Source: Chondrosia reniformis
Lineage: Eukaryota; Porifera; Demospongiae; Chondrillida; Chondrillidae
Direction of reading: 5' to 3'
Assembly: GCA_947172415.1 (NCBI GenBank)
Contig: OX359189.1
Coordinates: 5,284,501-5,348,500 of the forward strand
Length of the DNA: 64,000 bases
Shown here: positions 12,206 through 23,320 of the stretch, in pieces
Layout: every line of letters starts with the position of its first letter
Position numbering within the stretch: the first letter of the stretch is position 1
Made by a program: the position numbers and the translations under genes
The notes under the pieces: generated by a model
The model's database searches: none
What the model saw: only the letters and a program-made list of their open reading frames with translations
Told to the model about the DNA's origin: nothing

Positions 12206-15020
12206 TTATTGCAGCCAATGCATCCATTCATAGAAAGCAAAATGGATTCTATTAAAAGGACTCACCGCACTCAGAGATGATGAGAGATCCACAGTATCTT
12301 GCGAAGGAATCATAACAGGACAAGCTGAATCCCAACCAGGCACACAATGCTAGTCACAAACCAGTGTACATAGGTAAGTATTGATGATGGCACAATATAG
12401 TGGAATACACACATACGTATGTAATACATACGTACGTACGTATATCGAGTCATACAGCTACTACGTACCAAATACAAATTTACATAGGCATGTATACAGT
12501 ACTTTTTGGGTCGGTTATCCAGACTGGACATTGCAATCGGTAATTGGTTAACACTTGTGACAACCGTTTGAACAAACTTTCCCACTAGAATGACGTCACC
12601 ATGCAGATATAACCTTTTATCGATTGCAACATCCGGTCTGGACAACCAACCCAAAAAGTAGCCTCTGTGTTTTTTCATATACAGATATGAAAAAACAAAG
12701 GCTATGAAGAAAATATGAATCACTGGAATTATTATACATGATCCGTATAAGTATTCTCATCCGGACCTTTTACCCTAATACATACGTAGTCTAAATCGCT
12801 TTATTGTGGATCAACATATGGTACATTGATAAGGGCAGTCATCCCTATATACGTACGTACGTACTTACTTAGAGAATAAAATACGTACTGAGATTATTGA
12901 GCAACTGCAATATGAATTCTTTAGATAGAACATTTCAACCTGAAGGTCTTTATCAGCAATATGATACAAGAGGAAAGGGCTGTGTATACATGCTCAACAA
13001 TCTCTCATTATGATCACAACAAATACTCCCTATAATTTCACATAGAGAGTACTATGTACGTATGTATATACTCTTGGATAATCTAAGGTCATTTGCATCT
13101 CATAATACACCAATTAATGCATTTGGAGGGTGCATTGGTACATACTGAGCTCAATCCCATGGTATCTAGAGTGTCTCCTTGCCCTTTGAACCTCAACCTC
13201 TTCCACCTGTGTGGCATCTGTAGACTGATTCTTGGTACACTAATTCTAATAGAAACGACAGGCTCATCATACTGACATACGTACATATTGTGTGTGTGCA
13301 GGTAGGGAGATGAAGACATACATATACACTTACTTGACAAATCTAGAAGGTTCTTTGTCAGATTGGCTACCTTTATTACAGTCCTCACACACTGGACAAG
13401 GCTCTGCATCATTCTTAAGATGAACAGGGACTGGAAACATACGATCATTCAAAACATAGCTGGCACTGCATAATGTGACATCCTCCTCATCACCAGTATT
13501 TCTGGAATAATAACTGTACTGGCTCTTCTTCGGGGTCACTTTGGTAGGGCTGGAACAAGAGAAAACAAGAACCAGCTAGCATGACAATCTCTTCATAAGC
13601 ACTGCATCCTAGTCTAATAATAAGTGATACAAAGGAGTTCCATAGCAGGATTTCCTGAGGTAAGGTAGAGCACCAAACCTCAGACTAACCAACACATCCA
13701 AACTAACTTAGAATCAGAACAAGTTAAACAATGGCAAGAAATGAAGAATCCTTCCTTGTCACAAAGCAAACTTTGTATATGGATATTTCCAACCAGCTTT
13801 ATCTGGCCTAATTATCCAGCCAATTGAAATTAAATATACGTAGCTAGAACTGAACAAATAAATTTATGCATACAAACGTACATTGTGAGCAGAAAAATTG
13901 AACACATTACTATGGCAACCTTAGCTAAGCAGTAGAATGTAGGCCTTATTTAACTCCAAGGGATACCAAGAAAGAGATGGCAGATAAACTTAAATATTAA
14001 CCAATATTATTAATAATAAAACATCTCATAATCTACTGCTTGTACGTATATGAACTATTGTGTCTATATATACTATGTACGTATGTGTACTGGCTATCTC
14101 CTGCAAAGATGATAAGCCCATAACTGATAGATTAATAATACACAAATGTACCAATTATGCTATTACCTTAAAACCTTTGGTCTAACACATTCATGCTTGT
14201 TTATTATCCTGAACTCCTTCATTTCCTTAAAGTATCCATCTGATTCCTTTAATACAGAAGTGTCTTCCTCTGCATCTATTGCACCCGCTATCCAGTCATA
14301 TCCTAAATTGAGATCCAGTGCACTGTAGTCCATCATCTTTCTTGCCTTTCTGGTGGAACCAACACTCCTTGCTAAACCACCACGGCCTGACTGACTGAGC
14401 CTTTGAAGTGGTTCAGTGCCAATCCGGGGACTGTGTTTCTGACTTGCTTGGTTCTTATCCTGGTCCCCACTGCTTTTGACTCCAGCAAAGCTAACAGTTA
14501 AGCCACGTTGGTCATTCTTCTTTGATTTTAAAGATGTTGTATTTAATATAGCATCTTCCAACGACCTGTCAATTGGCATTCCTTGCGATGTGTCACTTGC
14601 ACTGTCAATAGAGGAAGGGACCCCATTGTGGGGGAAAGAAGGGAGTATATCAACCGATGCACCGGCCATTTTCGGTCGATTTTCGAAATCACTGCTCAGG
14701 TTAGTCGAGGAAGGCTTGCACTCAGGGTGAAAGGAAGGTGTCGAAGAAAGTCTTCTCGTGGTTTCGTCTTCGTGCATGCTGGTCTGAGTTTGGAGGACAG
14801 GTTCAGCAGAAATTTCAATTGGCGATGCAAAACTAACATTCCCTCGCTTGTATTTCTTCCTTCGATTATTCTAAAAGGAAAGCGGAAAGCAACTTAAGTG
14901 TTAAAATAAATACTGAACGTCATTCAAAAATCTTTTGTCTCTTAAACATTAAAAAACGTAACAAACCTTGTCTGGTGTCAGAAAGATTGTTCTTGCTCGT
15001 TTATTTTGCATCGTTGCCAT
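12206..15020 (-). CDS. MIIP: Migration and invasion inhibitory protein (MIIP) orthologue
   Basis: Exons in coding order: 14967-15020, 14167-14870, 13334-13549, 13146-13271, 12206-12349; about 414 aa. Human MIIP binds IGFBP2 and HDAC6 and restrains cell migration; its biochemical activity is not defined. Conserved blocks appear in the human order: LGYDWIAGAID (human LGYDWIAGSLD), YFKEMKEFRIINKHEC, YVLNDRMFPVPV with PCPVCEDC (a CxxC pair), ISVPRISLQMPHRW, and HCVPGWD (human HCLLGWD). The N-terminal third is Ser-rich and poorly conserved. At the exon 3/4 junction the canonical donor (13333) and acceptor (13272) leave the frame one base short, although both exons are clearly homologous. Either a base is lost in this allele or sequence, or an unusual splice is used. 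Start codon 15018-15020 lies 132 bases from the Rab start on the other strand. Confidence 0.85.
12502..12658. mobile_element. 157-bp Tc1/mariner-type MITE with TA duplication
   Basis: Perfectly placed inverted ends: left CTTTTTGGGTCGGTTATCC, right inverse CTTTTTGGGTTGGTTGTCC. The similarity continues about 40 bases inward to GCAATCG. The element is flanked on both sides by TA (12500-12501, 12659-12660). It lies in the last MIIP intron and has no coding capacity. Confidence 0.85.
12931..12960 (-). ncRNA. Hammerhead-like core, degenerate copy
   Basis: On the minus strand it reads CTGATAAAGACCTTCAGGTT then GAAATG. This is the family pattern with the stem AGACC/GGTT kept and one core change (GATAA for GATGA). 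It lies in a MIIP intron. Flanking sequence resembles the copy at 37341-37499. Confidence 0.4.
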
Positions 15021-15152
15021 TGAATCACCAAACCTTTTGAATCCTTTACTTCTCTTCTATATATGTTCCCTAGCAACATATTTCGAAATATTGCGCAATA
15101 CTCTGACGTAATCAGAAGGGAAATTTATCGTCAGACATAAAGAATTTGTGAG
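15021..15152. promoter_or_regulatory. Divergent promoter of MIIP and the Rab-like gene
   Basis: Only 132 bases separate the two start codons. The segment holds GTTCCCTAGCAAC at 15065-15077, which fits the RFX X-box consensus RYYNYY-N-RRNRAC, and TGACGTAA at 15103-15110, a CRE/ATF-like site. There is no clear TATA box next to either start. X-boxes at 60-250 bases from the ATG are typical of ciliary genes, so a link to cilia is possible but unproven. Confidence 0.55.
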
Positions 15153-18100
15153 ATGGACTGGAAGAAGGCTACTGGAAGCCGAGATGTCACATTTAAAATT
15201 ATATTAGTCGGTAATGCTGATGTTGGAAAATCAAGCCTAATTCGTAGGTACACAAGTGACGAGTATGACCCTCCGATGGAGAACACGGTGGCCGTGGACT
15301 GTGTTAATAGAGATATCAACATTGATAGCCAGAGTATTAAGGTACTCTTTATATTATATTGTGGTTCAAGTTGGTGCTAATTTCATATAAATTGTCATCT
15401 TCATAGATTTTAATCTTAACCAACTTAACCGGTTTCGTAGTTTTGGATTAAAAGAGTGTTGTCCTCACAAAGTTACTGTTATCTTCCTATTATTACCGGT
15501 TACAGTAATGCATTTCACAATAAGTATATCTACTTAGCTTTGTTTGGCAAAGCCTGGCCATTTGCATTGTCTACATATAGCATCTTCAAACATATAGCAT
15601 CTTCAAACATATAGCATCTTCAAACACTTGGGAGTGTATTAGTAATTAAAGATGTGTGCATTCGGAACCTAGAAGCCTAATGGAGTAACTCAGCAACCGC
15701 AGTTTGTTAATCAGAGGCTAACGGCAGTTACTCTAAGTAGGAATGGCAGTATTTAATGCATCAGCCTGAGTGTCTTATCGGTAGTAATGTTGAAACTTTG
15801 ATTCAGGAAAACTATCTGACACACATGTAGTGAGGTTTCCTTTAGACCTTTCTCATTTTTAACATCATAGAGGCTCATTGCTACGTAATAAATATTACAC
15901 TGTACAATCTTTCGAACAATAATGTAGTAGGAATTAATGAACAATAACTATCAATACAGGACTTTTCGACCGCGAAGGACTTCATCAGCTGTAATAACTG
16001 ATTTTATTAATTCCTGTTACGTTATTGTTTTATTTCTCATTATTGTTTTTAACCAAATCCATTATTAATTAACATTATCTCAGTTATTCCGCTCAATTCA
16101 ATGACACTAGTTCTTTATATGTGTGGGTCCCTCTTCACTCAGTTGGTGATCTAATGACCATTTTGTTTTTAAGAAATAACACAGCCCCAATGATTGTAAA
16201 TTTCACTAACATTTAGAGCTTAATGGGAAAAATGTACATGCATAGATGTGAAGATGAAAGTACTTTGTGGTCTTAGCTTTTTACTGCTCTATGATTTGTG
16301 AATGCTTTTATCATTGGACATGAGGTGGACATTATTATATGTAGCAAAGCAGATGTAGATTCAACTTGCCGTTGCCTAAGAATGATAGTTAGATAAGGAC
16401 AGTGTTTATATTTGTACTTGAAGTTGAAAATGCTAGTATCATCATCCTTTTCATGTTTATTTTATAAGCTTAGATGAAGTGTGGAAGGTTTTCCACAGGA
16501 GGCAGTTGTTAGCTAAATGAAATTTAATAAAGAAGTTTATATATAGTCAATCATGATGATATGAAAGCTTTAAGATTGGCTTTAGATCTTAAAGTCCCCT
16601 ATTATTCAAGTAAATGATGTGATTACTGGCTATAACTTTGTGTGTATTTCGTCCTAAATTTAGGAAAATACTTTAAGCACCTTATACACACATGAAAAAT
16701 CTAAGATACCATTTTCCTACATGTTATGCCTATTCTGTAAAAGAGCCTATAGGGGAACTAAACCTGAAGAGAGCTTTGGATGAAGATACAAGAGTCTCTT
16801 TTCCCTTCTTTCATCTTCTTCTCCACTGGGTCAGACAGCCATGTGCTGTACAGACAGACATGTACTGTATATATACACTATTTTCCTCCAATTTGCCCCC
16901 AAGGTAGCATGTTTGATAATGCATTTTTACATATTACTTTCTTGCACATAGCTGAACATTTGGGACACAGCTGGGTCAGAGAGGTATCACTCACTAGGTG
17001 CCATGTATTACAGAAATGCTGATGGTATCATTTTTGTATTTGATGTTTCAGTGGAAAAGAGTTTTGTGGACATTCAGAACCTGTGGTGGGAGGCTGTGAG
17101 TAAACAGGAACAAGAGTGAGCCTGCATATTATACACATATTATTGCATCAGATGATAGGGATTTCTTTTAACTGTAACAAACTTATCTTTCAGATGGTTC
17201 ACCTATAATCTTGTGAGCTTCTAAAGTTAATTGAAGAATACCCTCATCCAATACCCTCTCTTGAACAAATTATAAATGATGAATTATCTGAAAGATGTAC
17301 ACATATTGTTGTATCTAAAATATTATATTTGAGTCCTATTTAAGTAGGAGAGGAGTTATAACTTTATATACGTACCTACATATGTATGAAGGTCACCTAG
17401 AATGATTATTTTTATTTTAAATGTACGTATGTGAATGTACCGTAATTCTCGTGTGGAATTTTGTGTGATAAAATTTTGTGCTGAAATATATTTATAGTCT
17501 GGGGCAACCTGAAATTATATAATTACATTAATATTTGTTGTTGAAAATCTTTGATGCGAGAATGTTGTTTGAGCCAACTATGTATGTATTTTACCAACAA
17601 AAGTTTCAGTACGTATGTACTTAGTACTCAAGTACGTATGTATGTGCAGTAGACTAGATGACATGACATTTATTTTGTTTTCCACTTCATTACAGTAGGC
17701 CCATTGAATCAGTTAAAATGTTGGTTGGTACAAAGATAGACATGTTGGATGAAGATGAGTTAGACAACTGTAGGAAGTGGGAGGTTTGTGTGCCATAATA
17801 CACATAATCACATTATATGCATTTCCTGCAGTATTAGCTTGTTTACTAGTTACAAATCAAATCATCTAAGCATGTATTTTTCAGTGAGTAGGGTGATTTT
17901 TTATATAAAAATCAATGTACGCATATCTTGTCTGCTAAAACTTTAACAGTTGGACTTCATTAATATACGTATGTACATACGTAGTTTTATATGAAGTGAT
18001 AGGGAGTATTTGTTGCGATCTTGATGATTAAGAAAGTTGTTGATCAGCAGCAACAGTAATTCTTAAAATGGAATGTTTTGACCCTTTGGTCTTCGTTATT

Positions 18101-18469
18101 GTATTGTACGTATATATATCTGTGATGATTTCTATGTATGTACATGTTTGTAGTATATGTCTTTTATTTACTTATTAGCTGTTTGCAAATCAGCATGGTA
18201 TGAATCTTCATCTAGTTAGTGCAAAGGATGGCTCAAATGTCGACAAATTGTTTTATTCTCTTGCTGAAGATATACTGAAGATTAGACGACAGTACAATGA
18301 AACAGTTTTGTATAATACCACCCCAGAAGATGTATCCATCTCTCTCCATCATAGTCACTTCATTAACACTGAAACTAGATCACAGCAATCATTTCCAATA
18401 TCAGGAGACACCTTTTCTCATTTGGACCCAGTGCCTGAATCTTCCACTACATCACAATGTAGCTGCTAG
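15153..18469 (+). CDS. Rab-like small GTPase
   Basis: Exons 15153-15341, 16952-17115, 17696-17783 and 18179-18469, all in phase, give 243 aa. G-protein motifs: P-loop GNADVGKSS (20-28), WDTAGSE (G3, from 67), TKID (G4, 130-133; the usual residue at the first position is Asn), SAK (G5, 161-163). The protein ends CSC, a Rab-type double-geranylgeranylation motif, so membrane attachment is expected. Rab features FVFDVS and YYRNADG are present. The Ser in place of Gln at the end of DTAGSE would lower intrinsic GTP hydrolysis if it behaves like other small GTPases. The subfamily is not recognised; a long Ser/Thr-rich tail of about 55 residues follows the G domain. It shares its promoter with MIIP. 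Confidence 0.88.
15574..15627. repeat. 17-bp minisatellite, 3 copies, Rab intron 1
   Basis: The unit catatagcatcttcaaa is repeated three times in perfect register. It is a simple tandem repeat without other features. Confidence 0.85.
15961..15991 (-). ncRNA. Hammerhead-like core, Rab intron 1
   Basis: Minus strand reads CTGATGAAGTCC, loop, then GGTCGAAAAG. This matches the dispersed family with a modified stem. Flanking inverted arms are not obvious. Confidence 0.35.
16690..16850 (-). repeat. Dispersed repeat R1, copy 3 (Rab intron 1)
   Basis: Near-identical on the plus strand to 8085-8240: gaaaaatctaa, ccattttcctacat, cctataggggaactaaac, ttcatcttcttctccact. Truncated relative to the ADA-intron copy. 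Confidence 0.75.
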
Positions 18470-19064
18470 TAATGCAAACCATCCCAAGTGACACAGTCTG
18501 CGTGTGTAACATCATCCATTCATATGTATATTCCTTTAGGATATAATTATTATACACGAAGCACATGTCAAAGTCAAATTTATTACATTTTCTATGTACT
18601 TTTTATTTTATTTGTTATATATGTATGTGTGTATACAATGTACAATTGTAATCCAAGGCTTTATCAGAGAGTACGGGAGTAGGCTTTATACATAGGAAAG
18701 ATACATTACAATGCCTGATCAAGAAATACGTACATATGTACGTAGGTTGCATGCTGTGCTTCACTCACAATGAGCTGAAAAAATACACATACACTTCTAC
18801 ATGTATTTGTACTATATAAGTATAATAGTATAATGCAGAAAAGATAATTAATAATGTTAAGAAATCAAAAATAATCCAAACTCAAAAATTCAAATTTCCC
18901 CATATACGTAGATTAAATATATATGTATTTATAGACTCGATGTTCTTTAAATTTCCAATGTAATGTACTACTTTTATGGTAGCATTAATTCACACTTCAC
19001 TTTATTATTCCAAAGACACAAACACAGTGTTAAAATCTTTACAGTCTTTTAGAGCATTCATAAT

Positions 19065-22000
19065 TTACTGCTCAGAGCTGAGAACACTGTTGGAATCAGT
19101 GTCCTCGCCAGTTGATGAGTGAGAGGTACCGGAGAACCTGCTTCCTATATTCATTGGCATGGTACTGGAGGAGGATGCAGTTCTCTCAGCTGGGACATTT
19201 TTAGACAAACCTACAGAACCAAGAACATACTCTATTGTTATAAAGACATCAAATATACCACCAGTATAAGGTCCATCCACACAGTCTCCATCACAAATAG
19301 CTATTATGTACTGGCTTTTCATTAATTTTAACGAAGAACTTTAAAAGTTCATATTTTCAATTCTTCTACAATGCAAAATATTTATAATAAATGTGTCATA
19401 AAACTTAATTACCTGAATTAGAGAGACTCTTGGGAAGACTGGATGAAATTTTATATCTCTTATCAGCAGCTGCACCATCTTCAGAACTGGCTTTTCTATG
19501 TCGCCTGATTGATTCAATGATCCCTATCCAGGATTGCATCTCTTCATAGGTTGGAGATGCAGCATAGTAAGTTCGACCTTTTGAGCTGGTTGCTAATTTC
19601 AACATGTTAGGATGTAAACTAGTCCTGTGACAGAAAGAACAATTCAATATTACTTACATGAATGAAGCTGACTTATGACACTAGCAGAAGATTATAAAAC
19701 TAATTCTCTTCACATGCTATACAGTAGACCATTGTTAATCCGGATCCCTTAACTCTAACAAGTCAGAACAAACTTTCTAAACAGCCTCATGTACAAGGGC
19801 ATGAGTAGCAGAATGGTGGCTAGCGAAAACAGTAACAAGTACACAGAACACAATACTGCACATATCTTTACGATGGTACATCCTTGTCACTGATGAAGAC
19901 CCCCAGGGTCGAAACGTTTGACGAAGAAATGAAAACAAACTGGGTTTTTAAACGCTCAAAAGTCGAAGGATGTACCATCCTAAAGATAAGTTTGATGCAG
20001 TTATAAGGAATCCTTATTCTATTAATACTGTACATGAACTGTACATTGAGTATTCATTAAAAGTTTGGGTTACTGGATCAAACTTTCTGAGGAGTATGGA
20101 GTAAAAGTAGCAACAATTTCTAATGTGCATTACAAATCTATTTAGTAATCGGAAAGTTTCTCAATCTCAAAATCCCCTAGTCCAAGGGATCCACCTCTCA
20201 AAGGTGTACTTGTAATATAAATACACATTTGTTCTTAAACTAATAATAACAACCTTTTCTTGCAGTGCTCTACACTGGTTATGTCATCCAAATGAATTGT
20301 ACCTGCAGGCTGCAGAGAATATGGCAAGTGTTATTACAGTTGTTAGACACCTAAAACACTTTATCAGTTCAATAGATGAAAAAGATATAGAGTAAACTGT
20401 AATGGAAAACAACCAATGGCAGCAGTTATTGTTCACTTATTATAACTCCTGTGGTAAAGGGCACCCCTTTAATATTTGTTATAACCTCCACTGGGAATGT
20501 GCTGTGATGGGTCTTACCTTTACTGTTTATTTGCTAGCTGTATTGCAGTCATACATTTACATACATATACACATACGTGAACAAGTGACAATCCTAGCAC
20601 CTACGTACAGTATACGTACATAGGTGATAATTTCATAATCGTCACAGTGATTTTGTTAAGTTTATATGATAAAGCAAATCTGTATTCCAGTGACTTTGCT
20701 ACATACTAAACAAGTAATACTAAACACATGGGCCTGCATCCCCGGCACTCAAATTAATCGGCTGCTTTTGAATAGGCTTGGACCTCATAAAGTTATAATC
20801 TTTGCAATTCTGAACAAAAAACTACAGTAGAACTACGTACGTATAAACCCATGGCCATGCATGCATCTATATATCTGTGAGACGAGGGTAACAACCAGAG
20901 GCAGAAATGAAACCAATACAGGACTGCCTTCAGCTACCCCTACAACCACTTGGTTTACAACTCTACCACCTACTGGCACTAACTCAATACCATTGTAGAC
21001 CCTGTGAGTTAGACAAGTTACAGAAGACTGATATCAAGTATGGCGAATGGTCCTCTTAATAGAATGCAACAGAGATTGGATTTCATGCAACTAAATTAAC
21101 TAGAAATGATGAAAAACTTAAGTTATGGTACTACGTATAATGTAAGGGATTACTCACCTCTTCACATTTGTAATAATCCAGTGCCTCAGAGGTCAGTACA
21201 AAGAGTCTCTTCTTCCAAGACTTCACCTTGCCTCCTTCCTTTACCATGAATCCTTGCTTAAGAACGACATTATTAGCCTATACACACCACAATACCACGA
21301 AATATCATTAAATCAGCTCCCCATGTTATTAGACTGCTTAACACCTTATTTAGGAGAACCAGAGAAGAGGATTTTACAAAAGGAACACATCCTACAGAAC
21401 ATACGTATGTGGAAATATAGGAGATTTTAAGATCTAAGGTTCAAAGCTTTGGCTATAAGCATCACTTGACTCTGGATTTTAAACACAGAAGGTTTAACAC
21501 AGAAAATCCTTTACACAGAGAAGTATGATTAACGCATTTAGATGAACCACATACTATTTAAGGTTTTACTGGTGTATACAATTGTCAGCACATCTGTTAC
21601 AGGTCCAAGACAAAGAGAATGAGACTGTGCACATTGATACTTGTAAAATATGTAGACTTACCCCATCATTCAGGACACTCATATCAGAATTTGTAGGTGC
21701 TGCTAAGGTAGCAGCCATTGACCGATGATGCTCACTATCGTCTTCATCCATTGCATGCACATTTGGAGTGACCTACGAAACAAAACCAAAGTTGCAATAG
21801 TAACTCTACGACAGAGAAATTACAGTGCCAAAGGTGATACTTACTCCTGTATTACATTTAAAAAACAGAGCATGTGTAAGTCACCTTAAGAAAGCTTAAT
21901 ACATGCACCACAATAAACATACGTACATATTCAAATGATCTTGAGAACTCTGATTTAAGATTGGTGTTTGATTTTTCCTGTAGCAAGTGCACCAAGGACG

Positions 22001-23268
22001 TTTGAATGCAACTGCTCCGGGCCTCTGTCTTTTGTAATTGTTCCAACAGCTCTCCTTTTTCTCTTTAGAAACAAAACAAGCTACAATTATTATACTATAC
22101 ATATACGTATGGAGCATAAAAGAACATGGATTCAAACTTAGCATCAATAAAAAACTAATTACAATATATTGAGCATAATATTAGCTGCTAGACTAACTAA
22201 CTAAGGTGTGAGCATAAAGACACCTAATTTTCAAAATACCCAATTCTTTAAGAGGTAAGTCTCAATAAATTTCCTTCAGACTGTGTAGTTTAACTAAAAA
22301 AGGTTAAAGCAAAAATTAGGGGATTTTTAGATTTAAAGTCAATCTTAGAGCTGCATGTCTCATTATTTTGACTCTGAATTTTACCCCACCCACTCATGTC
22401 TCCTGAGGAGTGCAATGAGCAAAAGAATTTGATGATTCTGGTTCCAGAATGATGAGGTAAATAGGTCTAATTCCCAAATTTCATTATACAAATTGCCATA
22501 CAGTGTGTTTACATTCATAGGTACGTCCTATGCAAACGGGAGAACTTCGGAAAGTGTTGCTATTTCCTAACTGGAGACATTTTCAATATACCCTAACTAC
22601 ATCAGCAGTCCAAATACAGTGCACCATTGGTTATCTTAACCATTTTTATCCTGAGTCCAACATTTTTGCTTGGATAGATGAATAATGCAAAACATACTAC
22701 AATACATATATACGTATAAACTAGTCATATTTATAAACATAGAAAAGTTGTTTGGTTAAACAACCCCATTTTCACTTCAGGGTTCACTGGTAGAATGAGG
22801 ACTTGCCATATTCTCCAAATGCATCCTATTAAGATACCTAATTGTCATGACTCAAATTATGTAAAGCTGCACATTGCTAAGTAATTTTCAAAGTAGTGTC
22901 TACATATGACACTATAAATAATCAAGGTTCAGATAACTGAGGGGATACACTGCATTTCATAATACCAATCTTCCACAGAACTGGTCCACAAAGTTGCCTA
23001 AAAAGTCACACCTTTTAGGTTAACAAAAACAAGTACGTACGCACATTGATCCATTGTACTACTAAAGTAAAAACCCTTGGCAAAGCTATGTATACATGCA
23101 GCCCCAATCAATACTCAAAAGTATTCGATTAAAAATAGCCGCTTTGAAAGTCATTACAACAAGCAAATAACATATCTTTCGGAGAGAGTGATTTTTCTTA
23201 GCTTTAGTATCACCATTGCTTACCGATATTTTATTAACACAAAGTTTGGTAACACACACACGCACGCA

Positions 23269-23320
<52 letters not shown>

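Noticed and set aside
12266..12313. Candidate first exon of ADA (MIPSQDTVDLSSSLSA with a GTGAGT donor)
   Set aside because: The same frame is open upstream from HCVPGWD (the MIIP signature) and continues to a stop at 12206, so it is the last MIIP exon. The ADA start is the exon at 11487-11534 ending KKFPK.
14476..14897. Plus-strand ORFs opposite MIIP exon 2
   Set aside because: They are shadows of the conserved minus-strand coding exon and have no motif of their own.
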